In this document: positions 51,724-58,609 of the stretch, one piece after another
Layout: the number at the start of each line of letters is the position of its first letter
Position numbering within the stretch: position 1 is the stretch's first letter
Assembly: GCF_026340305.1 (NCBI RefSeq)
Contig: NZ_JAPEPI010000002.1
Location: forward strand, 3,410,001 to 3,474,000
From: Streptomyces sp. NBC_01381
GTDB taxonomy: Bacteria > Actinomycetota > Actinomycetes > Streptomycetales > Streptomycetaceae
Direction: 5' to 3'
Length of the DNA: 64,000 nt
Translations under genes and position numbers: made by a program
Notes under the pieces: generated by a model
What the model was told of the DNA's origin: nothing
The model's database searches: none
What the model saw: the letters and a program-made list of their open reading frames with translations, nothing else

Positions 51724-53031
51724 TTGACCGCCAGCGCCCCCTACCGCCAGCCCGGCGTCGTCCTCACCGACCACCGCTTCTCCCTGCCGCTCGACCACGA
51801 CGACCCGGCGGGCGAGCGCATCGAGGTCTATGCGCGGGAGGTCGTGGCCGGCGCCCACGCGGGCGGGAACCTGCCGTGGCTGGTGTATCTGCAGGGCGGT
51901 CCGGGATGTGGCGCCAACCGCTTCGTGGGCAAGGAGGCCTGGCTCGGCCGGGCCCTGCGGGACTACCGCGTGCTGCTCCTGGACCAGCGCGGCACGGGCA
52001 GCTCCACACCCGCCAACCGCCAGACGCTCGCGCTGCGCGGCGGCCCCCGCGAACAGGCGGACTATCTCACCCACTTCCGGGCCGACTCCATCGTCCGCGA
52101 CTGCGAACTGATCCGGCGCGAGCTCACCGGCGGCGCCCCCTGGACCGTCCTCGGCCAGAGCTTCGGCGGCTTCTGCACCACCCACTACCTCTCGGCAGCC
52201 CCCGAGGGCCTGGACACCGCGATCATCACCGGTGGCCTGCCGACGCTCGACGGGCACGCCGACGTCGTCTACCGCGCGGCCTATCCGCGCATGGAGCGCA
52301 AGACCGCGGCCCACTACGCCCGCTATCCGCAGGACGTTGAACGCGTCCGCCGCATCGCCGCCCATGTCGCGGAGCACGAGCCGGTGCTGACCGGCGGCTA
52401 CCGCCTGACCGTCGAGGCGTTCCAGTCCCTTGGCATGCTCCTCGGCACGGGCGACGGCAGCCACCGGCTGCACTACCTGGTGGAAGACGCCTTCGTACGG
52501 ACGCCGTCCGGGCCCGCGCTCTCTGACGCGTTCCAGGAAGCCGTGCAGGCCGCCCTCTCGCTCCGGAGCAACCCGCTCTTCGCCCTCATGCACGAGACGA
52601 TCTACGGCCAGGGCGGCCGGCCCACCGACTGGTCCGCACAGCGGGTACGCGGCGAGTACCCGCAGTTCGACCCGGCCAAGGCGCTCAACGGTGACGCTCC
52701 GCTGCTCTTCACCGGAGAGGCCATCCAGCGCTGGCAGTTCGACTGCGACCCGGCCTTGAAGCCGCTGCGCGAGACCGCCGACCTCCTTGCCGCACGCACC
52801 GACTGGGCACCCCTGTACGACACAGCGCGCCTCGCCGCCAACGAGGTTCCGGCCGCCGCGGCGATCTACCACGACGACATGTACGTCGACACCGGGCACT
52901 CCCTGCGCACCGCCCGCGCCATCCGCGGCCTGCGCACCTGGGTCACCGACGAGTACGAGCACGACGGTCTTCGGGTGGGCGCACCGCGCGTCCTCGACCG
53001 GCTGCTCGCGCTGGCCCGCGGCGAGGCCTGA
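51724..53031 (+). CDS. prolyl-aminopeptidase-like alpha/beta hydrolase (S33)
   Basis: Cytosolic hydrolase of 435 residues. Catalytic Ser is in GQSFGGF near residue 144; the usual S33 features LVYLQGGPGCGANRF (oxyanion region) and LLLDQRGTGSS precede it, and the Asp and His are in YHDDMYVDTGHS near residue 386-397. It should release N-terminal proline from peptides. TTG 51724 is chosen because CCAGGAG lies 6 bp upstream; the longer in-frame start at 51652 lacks a ribosome site. Separate transcription unit after the LacI gene. Confidence 0.88.
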   Translation: MTASAPYRQPGVVLTDHRFSLPLDHDDPAGERIEVYAREVVAGAHAGGNLPWLVYLQGGPGCGANRFVGKEAWLGRALRDYRVLLLDQRGTGSSTPANRQTLALRGGPREQADYLTHFRADSIVRDCELIRRELTGGAPWTVLGQSFGGFCTTHYLSAAPEGLDTAIITGGLPTLDGHADVVYRAAYPRMERKTAAHYARYPQDVERVRRIAAHVAEHEPVLTGGYRLTVEAFQSLGMLLGTGDGSHRLHYLVEDAFVRTPSGPALSDAFQEAVQAALSLRSNPLFALMHETIYGQGGRPTDWSAQRVRGEYPQFDPAKALNGDAPLLFTGEAIQRWQFDCDPALKPLRETADLLAARTDWAPLYDTARLAANEVPAAAAIYHDDMYVDTGHSLRTARAIRGLRTWVTDEYEHDGLRVGAPRVLDRLLALARGEA

Positions 53032-53079
53032 CGGCTCCTCGGCCGTGGCCCCGCGGCCCCGCGGAGCTAGGCTGCGGCC

Positions 53080-53826
53080 ATGACAGAGCCGTTGAACGAC
53101 CAGCTCACCCCCATGCCCGAAGACTGGCAGCGCGCACTCGCCGTCGTCGCCCACCCCGACGACCTGGAGTACGGCTGCTCGGCGGCGATCGCCGGATGGA
53201 CCGACGGCGGGCGCGAGGTCGCCTATCTCCTCGCCAGCCGCGGCGAGGCCGGCATCGACACGCTCGACCCCGCCACCTGCGGGCCGCTGCGCGAGCGGGA
53301 GCAGCGGGCAAGCGCCGCCGTGGTCGGCGTGTCGACCGTGGAGTTCCTCGACCACAAGGACGGAGTGATCGAGTACGGGACCGCGCTGCGCCGCGACATC
53401 GCCGCCGCGATCCGCAGGCACCGGCCCGAGCTCGTCATCACGCTCAACCACCGCGACACCTGGGGCGGCGTCGCCTGGAACACCCCCGATCACGTCGCCG
53501 TCGGCCGCGCCACCCTCGACGCGGCGTCGGACGCGGGCAACCGCTGGATCTTCCCCGAGCTGATCGAGGAGGACGGCCTCGAACCCTGGAACGGCGTGCG
53601 CTGGGTCGCCGTCGCCGGTTCCTCGTCACCCACGCACGCGGCGGACGCGACGGCGGGGTTCGAGCGCTCGGTGCTCTCTCTCCTCGAACACCGCACCTAC
53701 ATCGAGGTGTTGACGCAGGAGGACCCCGAGAAGTACTGCCGCGAATTCCTCACCGGCAACGTGCAGCGGACGGCTGCGCGCTTCGGCGGAAAGCCCGCCG
53801 TGTCCTTCGAGGTCTTCAGCCGCTGA
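53080..53826 (+). CDS. PIG-L family N-acetylglucosamine-type deacetylase
   Basis: Protein of 248 residues with the zinc motif AHPDD near residue 24-28, the DH pair in TPDHVAVG and a C-terminal Tyr/Glu-rich part. Relatives deacetylate GlcNAc-inositol (MshB), mycothiol conjugates (Mca) or other sugars; this length and lack of a signal fit a cytosolic enzyme whose substrate cannot be fixed. TAGGCT (53068-53073) sits 7 bp before the ATG and no ribosome site is present, so translation is probably leaderless. Confidence 0.87.
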   Translation: MTEPLNDQLTPMPEDWQRALAVVAHPDDLEYGCSAAIAGWTDGGREVAYLLASRGEAGIDTLDPATCGPLREREQRASAAVVGVSTVEFLDHKDGVIEYGTALRRDIAAAIRRHRPELVITLNHRDTWGGVAWNTPDHVAVGRATLDAASDAGNRWIFPELIEEDGLEPWNGVRWVAVAGSSSPTHAADATAGFERSVLSLLEHRTYIEVLTQEDPEKYCREFLTGNVQRTAARFGGKPAVSFEVFSR

Positions 53827-53849
53827 GCCCCCGCCGGTACGCTGCGGCT

Positions 53850-53864
53850 CTGACGGTACGTCAG
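53850..53864 (+). promoter_or_regulatory. CTGACG-GTA-CGTCAG palindrome before the enoyl-CoA hydratase gene
   Basis: A perfect 15-bp palindrome with 6-bp arms, 26 bp upstream of the hydratase ATG. The form is typical of TetR-family operators that control acyl-CoA genes; no TetR gene is in the window. Confidence 0.6.
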
Positions 53865-53890
53865 AAACGCGGGCGGAGGGCTGGTCTCTG

Positions 53891-54730
53891 ATGATCGACA
53901 CCATCGGCACGGACATTCCGGAGGGCGAGGAACGCCTGCGCCTGGAAGTCGAGGACGGGCTCGGCATCCTCACCCTCTGCCATCCGGCGAAGCTCAATGC
54001 GTGGAGCTGGGAATCCACCCGCCAGCTCGGCATCTTCGCCGATCGGATCCGCTTCGACGACTCGATCAGGGTGGTGCTGCTGCGGGCGGAGGGGCGGGCG
54101 TTCTGCGCGGGGATCGACGTCACGTCGCTCAACGGATTCGGTGCGATCGACGGCCGCTCGGGCTCCGAGCGCACCCGCAACTATTACGAAGGGCTGCGCT
54201 GGGTCCACGAGCGCTTCCGTACGTTCGCCCGCCTGCCGCAGCCCGTCGTGGCCGCCGTGCAGGGCTACTGCCTGGGCTTCGGATTCGAGCTCGCGCTGAT
54301 GGCGGACGTCCGGATCGCCGCCGACGACGCGGTGTTCGCGCTGCCCGAGGCGCAGATCGGTGTAGCGGTCGACGCGGGCGGCGATCTGCGGATCGCGCGG
54401 GACGCGGGCGCGGGCTGGGCCAAGCTGCTCTCACTCACCGGCCGCCGCATCGACGCCGTCACGGCTGAACGGCTCCGCCTCCTCCAACTGGTGGTGCCAG
54501 GTGACGAGTTGGCGAAGTCGTCCCGCGACGTCGCCGCGGAGATCGCCGCCAACGCCCCGCTCGCGGTGCAGGGCATCAAGCGGGGCATCGACGCCTACGC
54601 GGACGCGGGAATGGATGCCGCCCTCGACCGGGTGGCGATGAACGCGGCGATCACGCTCACGTCGGAGGACTCGCGAGCGGGGTACGCGGCGCGGGCGGGG
54701 CGGCGGGCGGCGGAGTTCGAGGGGAAGTGA
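53891..54730 (+). CDS. enoyl-CoA hydratase/isomerase family protein
   Basis: Crotonase-fold enzyme of 279 residues: oxyanion-hole segments GRAFCAGIDV (about 67-76) and VQGYCLGFGFELALMADVRIA (about 119-139). The two catalytic Glu of hydratases are not both evident: the second region reads PEAQIGVAVDAGG, so an isomerase or other crotonase activity is possible. GGAGGG lies 10 bp before ATG 53891. The last codons and stop lie in a 40-bp imperfect tandem duplication. Confidence 0.87.
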   Translation: MIDTIGTDIPEGEERLRLEVEDGLGILTLCHPAKLNAWSWESTRQLGIFADRIRFDDSIRVVLLRAEGRAFCAGIDVTSLNGFGAIDGRSGSERTRNYYEGLRWVHERFRTFARLPQPVVAAVQGYCLGFGFELALMADVRIAADDAVFALPEAQIGVAVDAGGDLRIARDAGAGWAKLLSLTGRRIDAVTAERLRLLQLVVPGDELAKSSRDVAAEIAANAPLAVQGIKRGIDAYADAGMDAALDRVAMNAAITLTSEDSRAGYAARAGRRAAEFEGK

Positions 54731-54788
54731 TGCCGACCGCCGTGGGCCGGCGGAGTTCGAGGGATGTGACGCTGGCCGCCGGCGGCCG
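54709..54788. repeat. 40-bp imperfect tandem duplication at the end of the hydratase gene
   Basis: GGCGGAGTTCGAGGG begins at 54709 and again at 54749; the following bases are also similar (AAGTGATGCCGACCGCC against ATGTGACGCTGGCCGCC). The first copy contains the gene's stop codon. Confidence 0.75.
54774..54787. terminator. GGCCGCC/GGCGGCC palindrome between convergent genes
   Basis: A 14-bp perfect palindrome 15 bp from the end of the minus-strand SDR gene and 44 bp from the end of the hydratase gene. It could terminate both, but without a loop its efficiency is uncertain. Confidence 0.45.
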
Positions 54789-54801
54789 GCGGACACCACC
54801 G

Positions 54802-55698
54802 TCACCCCTCGAAGGCCCCCCGCCCCATCTGCTCCCGCACCGTCACCACCTGCGGACTCACCAGGCCGCGCCGCTGCCAGTTCGCGCCGTCGACCACCAG
54901 GGTGTGCCCGGTGATGAAGCGGGCGTAGGGCGAGGCGAGGAACGTCGCCGCCCAGCCCAGCTCGCGTGGTGCGCCCACGCGGAGAGCGGGCTGACGGGTG
55001 GCCTTGTCCCGGGCCCGGTCCAGGTTGCCGCGGATGTCGTCGGTCATGTCCTCGTGCGGCATCAGGCCCGGGACCAGGCCGTTGACCTGGATGCCGTACG
55101 GCCCCCATTCCACCGCCAGGGTCTCGACCAGGCTCCGTACGCCCGCCTTGGCCGCCGCGCTGTGTGCGAAACCGGGCCCGCCCGTCCACGCGTACGACGC
55201 CCCGATGGCGATGACCGAACCGGGCGTGCCCGCCGCGAGATGGCGGCGGGCGAACTCGCGCGTCATGAAGAACGTCCCGGTCAGCGTGATGTCCACGACC
55301 GAGCGCCACGCGTTCGGTGACATGTCCTCGGCGGGCACGGGGAAGTTCGCCGCCGCGTTGTTGACCAGCACGTCCGGCAGTCCGTACGCCTCCTCCGCGG
55401 CATCGAAGGTCGCCGCGACGCGGTCCGGGTCGCGGATGTCGCAGGGCACGGCCGTCACCCGGCCGCCGAGGCCCGCGAGTTCGTCCCGCGCCGCCTTCAG
55501 ACGGTCCTCCTTGCGGCTGGCGATGACCAGATCCGCGCCGAGCCGCGCGAACTCCGCCGCGATCGCCTTGCCGAGCCCCGTCCCGCCACCGGTGACCAGG
55601 ACGACCGCCCCGTCGTAGGTGCCGTCGGGCAAGGCGCTCACGCCCGGCGGGGGAGGCGCGGGGAGTCCGGGCAGCGGCGCGCCAGTCTCGTCAGTCAT
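54802..55698 (-). CDS. short-chain dehydrogenase of the 2,4-dienoyl-CoA reductase type
   Basis: Protein of 298 residues. After a Pro-rich start, the Rossmann motif VLVTGGGTGLGKAIA (about 33-47) and NNAAANFPVPAEDMSPNAW (about 114-132) mark the fold. At the classical YxxxK site the sequence is HSAAAK, so Lys is kept but Tyr is His, as in peroxisomal-type dienoyl-CoA reductases. It would reduce unsaturated acyl-CoA with NADPH. ATG 55698 is taken as the start of the recognisable protein; no strong ribosome site is seen. Convergent to the hydratase gene. Confidence 0.87.
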   Translation of the reverse strand: MTDETGAPLPGLPAPPPPGVSALPDGTYDGAVVLVTGGGTGLGKAIAAEFARLGADLVIASRKEDRLKAARDELAGLGGRVTAVPCDIRDPDRVAATFDAAEEAYGLPDVLVNNAAANFPVPAEDMSPNAWRSVVDITLTGTFFMTREFARRHLAAGTPGSVIAIGASYAWTGGPGFAHSAAAKAGVRSLVETLAVEWGPYGIQVNGLVPGLMPHEDMTDDIRGNLDRARDKATRQPALRVGAPRELGWAATFLASPYARFITGHTLVVDGANWQRRGLVSPQVVTVREQMGRGAFEG

Positions 55699-55769
55699 GG
55701 GCGCATCGATACCGCCTTCCGCATCAAAGCTCCATGGCTGTACGGGAATTGAGGCACAGTGACAGTGGT

Positions 55770-56834
55770 TCAGCGCAGACCGTGGCGGTCGGCGCCCCGT
55801 ACGTGTTCGGAGACCTCGGCCTCCATCTCCGGAGAGAAGGCACCCGCGCGGCGCCGTGCCGCGGCCGCTTCGACGTCCGCGAGCACGAGCTCGTAGTTGA
55901 TCATCACGCCGGCCTGGTAGCCCGCGGCCGTCGCCTGGATCACCTGGACCTTCGGGCCTGTCGCGTTGCCCACGGCCCAGACGCCGGGGACGCTCGTGCG
56001 GCCTGTCGGGTCGACGGCCGGGTAGGGGCCGACGGGCGTGTCCTGCATGTCGGCGCCGAGCTCGTTCAGGAGGCCGTGCCTCGGCACCGGCTTCGCGTCG
56101 ACGAACAGCGCCGAGCACGGGAACACCTGGCCGCCCGCGAGCCGCACCCCCACCAGGCGGTCGCCCTCGACCTCGAGCCCGGCCACCTCGCCCTCGATCA
56201 CCGTGGCGCCGGCCGCGGCCAGCTTCTCCCAGTCCTCGTCGGGCAGCTCCCGCACGGTGTGCAGGAAGAGCGTCACGTCCTTCGACCACTGGGTGACCAG
56301 GAGCGCCTGGTGGATCCCGGACACCTCCGAAGCGATCACTCCGAAGGCCTGGTCCCGCACCTCCCAGCCGTGGCAGTACGGGCAGTGCAGCACGTCACGG
56401 CCCCAGCGCTCGGCGACACCGGGCAGCTCGGGCAGCTCGTCGACGAGGCCCGTGGCGACGACGATCCGCCGGGCGTGCACCGACCGGCCGCCCGCCAGCG
56501 TGACGTCGAACTCCCCGGCGCCGTCCGGCAGTACGGCCGTCACACGGTCATCGGCCACGTCCACGTCGTACGCCGCAAGCTCCCGCCGCCCCTCGGCGAG
56601 GAACTCGGCGGGCGGCATGCCGTCCCGCGACAGATAGCCCTGCATGTGCGCGGCGGGCGCGTTGCGCGGTTCGCCCGCGTCGACGACGAGGACGCGCCGC
56701 CGCGACCGGCCGAGCACGAGCCCCGCGCTCAGCCCGGCCGCACCACCGCCGACGACGACCACGTCGTACGAGGCGCCGGTGCTGCCGCTGGTGCTGGTGC
56801 TGGTGCCGTTCACGTTCCTGGTGTCCTGGGTCAT
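55770..56834 (-). CDS. FAD-dependent NAD(P) oxidoreductase, thioredoxin-reductase-like with CPYC motif
   Basis: About 354 residues. After a Ser/Thr/Gly-rich start come the FAD motif VVVVGGGAAGLSAGL, an NAD(P) half, and GVWAVGNATGPKVQVIQATAAGYQAG (C-terminal FAD contact). The redox-site position reads CPYCHGWE rather than TrxR's CATC, a variant common in actinobacterial TrxR-like proteins whose partner is unknown. ATG 56834 is preferred, since GGAGG lies about 8 bp upstream; GTG 56849 in the same frame is possible. Divergent from the cupin-HTH regulator, 77 bp away, which is its likely controller. Confidence 0.88.
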   Translation of the reverse strand: MTQDTRNVNGTSTSTSGSTGASYDVVVVGGGAAGLSAGLVLGRSRRRVLVVDAGEPRNAPAAHMQGYLSRDGMPPAEFLAEGRRELAAYDVDVADDRVTAVLPDGAGEFDVTLAGGRSVHARRIVVATGLVDELPELPGVAERWGRDVLHCPYCHGWEVRDQAFGVIASEVSGIHQALLVTQWSKDVTLFLHTVRELPDEDWEKLAAAGATVIEGEVAGLEVEGDRLVGVRLAGGQVFPCSALFVDAKPVPRHGLLNELGADMQDTPVGPYPAVDPTGRTSVPGVWAVGNATGPKVQVIQATAAGYQAGVMINYELVLADVEAAAARRRAGAFSPEMEAEVSEHVRGADRHGLR

Positions 56835-56876
56835 GGTGACCACCTCCACGGAGACCGTCGCACCGACGACGCGGGA

Positions 56877-56905
56877 TTGACAAACAACGTTGCCGATACT
56901 GCAAT
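56877..56905 (+). promoter_or_regulatory. strong promoter of the cupin-HTH gene with internal palindrome
   Basis: TTGACA (56877-56882), 17-bp spacer, TGCAAT (56900-56905), then ATG at 56912, so transcription should start at or beside the start codon. CAACGTTG (56885-56892), an 8-bp palindrome, lies in the spacer where a repressor would block the polymerase. Confidence 0.7.
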
Positions 56906-56911
56906 GAATTC

Positions 56912-57562
56912 ATGGCGAAGAAGATCGAAGAGGGCGCGGCGGCGGCTGCCACGGAGAGCGCTGACGGCGACGACGCGAATCTGGACGGAGTGCTCGCCGA
57001 AGTCGGCCCGCGCCTGCGGCGCGTCCGCAAGGAGCGCGGCGCCACCCTCGCCGCCCTCTCGCAGTCCACCGGCATCTCCGTGAGCACGCTCTCGCGCCTG
57101 GAGTCCGGCCGGCGCAAGCCCAGCCTGGAGCTGCTGCTGCCCATCGCCCGCGCCCACCAGGTACCCCTGGACGAGCTGGTCGGCGCCCCGCCCGTCGGCG
57201 ACCCCAGGGTGCGGGCCAAGCCGATCGTCCGGCACGGCCGCACGATGGTGCCGCTGACCCGGCAGCCCGGCGGCCTCCAGGCGTACAAGGTGGTCGAGCC
57301 CGCCCGCTCCGTACAGCCCGATCCGCAGACCCACGAGGGGTACGAGTGGCTGTACGTCCTTTCGGGGAAACTGCGGCTCGTGCTCGCCGATCACGACGTG
57401 GTCCTCACGGCGGGCGAGGCCGCCGAGTTCGACACCCGCCTGCCGCACTGGTTCGGTTCGACGGGCGAGGGCCCCGCCGAATTCCTCAGCCTGTTCGGGC
57501 CGCAGGGGGAGCGGATGCACGTCAGGGCGCGCCCCGCCCAGCGGCGGCCCAAGGGCGCCTGA
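56912..57562 (+). CDS. XRE-family regulator with C-terminal cupin domain
   Basis: Protein of 216 residues: acidic/Ala-rich start, a helix-turn-helix (LRRVRKERGATLAALSQSTGISVSTLSRLESGRRKPSLELL, about 32-71) and a cupin (THEGYEWLYVLSGKLRLVLADHD, then TRLPHWFG, about 138-185). Proteins of this layout sense a small ligand in the cupin and control a neighbouring enzyme gene. No Shine-Dalgarno precedes ATG 56912 and the promoter ends 6 bp before it, so the mRNA is probably leaderless. The target is likely the divergent FAD oxidoreductase and itself. Confidence 0.9.
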   Translation: MAKKIEEGAAAAATESADGDDANLDGVLAEVGPRLRRVRKERGATLAALSQSTGISVSTLSRLESGRRKPSLELLLPIARAHQVPLDELVGAPPVGDPRVRAKPIVRHGRTMVPLTRQPGGLQAYKVVEPARSVQPDPQTHEGYEWLYVLSGKLRLVLADHDVVLTAGEAAEFDTRLPHWFGSTGEGPAEFLSLFGPQGERMHVRARPAQRRPKGA

Positions 57563-57582
57563 CAGGACCTTCCCCTGCCTGC

Positions 57583-57599
57583 AAGCGACCGCTTAGTAT
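57583..57599 (+). promoter_or_regulatory. promoter/operator of the quinone oxidoreductase-acyl-CoA dehydrogenase operon
   Basis: AAGCG-AC-CGCTT (57583-57594), a perfect short palindrome, overlaps a TAGTAT -10-like box (57594-57599), about 42 bp before the first gene. The layout suits a TetR-type repressor. Confidence 0.55.
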
Positions 57600-57640
57600 G
57601 CGACGGAGCCCGGTCTACGAAAGCCCCGTGGAGGCCCCGC

Positions 57641-58609
57641 ATGCAGGCATGGCAAGTGCACCAGAACGGCGAGCCGGGCGCGGTGATGCGCCTCGAAGAC
57701 GTGGACCGCCCGGTGCCGGGCGACGGACAGCTGCTCCTGAAGGTCCGCGCCGCCAACATCAACTTCCCGGACGCCCTGCTCTGCCGGGGGCAGTACCAGA
57801 TCACGCCCCCGCTGCCGTTCACGCCCGGCGTGGAGATCTGCGGCGAGACCGAGGACGGGCGCCGCGTGATCGCCAACCCCGCGCTGCCGTACGGCGGTTT
57901 CGCCGAGTACGCGATCGCCGACGCGGCCGCCGTGCTGCCCGCACCCGACGCACTGGACGACGCGGAGGCCGCCGCCCTGCACATCGGCTACCAGACCGGC
58001 TGGTTCGGCCTGCACCGCCGCGCGCACCTCCAGGAGGGCGAGACGCTCCTGGTGCACGCGGCCGCCGGCGGCGTCGGCAGCGCGGCCGTCCAGCTCGGCA
58101 AGGCGGCGGGCGCCAAGGTCATCGGTGTCGTCGGCGGCGCCGCGAAGGCCGAGGTGGCGCGGGAGCTCGGCTGTGACGTCGTGATCGACCGGCGTACGGA
58201 GAATGTGATCGGCGCCGTGAAGGAGGCCACCGGCGGCCGTGGCGCCGACGTCGTCTACGACCCCGTCGGCGGCGACGCGTACACCCAGTCGGCGAAGTGC
58301 GTCGCCTTCGAGGGACGGATCATCGTCGTCGGCTTCGCGAGCGGCGTCATCCCGACGCCCGCGCTCAACCACGCCCTGGTGAAGAACTACTCGGTGCTCG
58401 GCCTGCACTGGGGCCTCTACAACGCCAAGGACCCGCAGGCGATCCTGCGCTGCCACGAGGAGCTCACCCAGCTCGCGGCCAAGGGCGCCATCAAGCCCCT
58501 CATCAGCGAGCGGGTGCCGCTCGGCGAGGCCGCGGCCGCCGTCCAGCGCGTCGCCGACGGCATCACCACGGGCCGCGTGGCCGTGGTCCCCGAGGGAGCC
58601 GCCGCATGA
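57641..58609 (+). CDS. NADPH:quinone oxidoreductase-type medium-chain dehydrogenase
   Basis: Zinc-independent MDR protein of 322 residues: GroES-like N-terminal half (NINFPDALLCRGQYQ), then the NADPH Rossmann motif HAAAGGVGSAAVQLGKAAGA (about 139-158) and VVYDPVGGDAY. It would reduce quinones or enoyl-type substrates. GGAGG precedes ATG 57641. The stop overlaps the first acyl-CoA dehydrogenase gene (ATGA), so a role in the same acyl-CoA pathway is likely. Confidence 0.9.
   Translation: MQAWQVHQNGEPGAVMRLEDVDRPVPGDGQLLLKVRAANINFPDALLCRGQYQITPPLPFTPGVEICGETEDGRRVIANPALPYGGFAEYAIADAAAVLPAPDALDDAEAAALHIGYQTGWFGLHRRAHLQEGETLLVHAAAGGVGSAAVQLGKAAGAKVIGVVGGAAKAEVARELGCDVVIDRRTENVIGAVKEATGGRGADVVYDPVGGDAYTQSAKCVAFEGRIIVVGFASGVIPTPALNHALVKNYSVLGLHWGLYNAKDPQAILRCHEELTQLAAKGAIKPLISERVPLGEAAAAVQRVADGITTGRVAVVPEGAAA

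Noticed and set aside
49117..53493. Long minus-strand open frame opposite rhaS, the LacI gene and the hydrolase
   Set aside because: Composition is Gly/Val/Arg/His-rich without any domain, and the plus strand holds well-recognised genes throughout.
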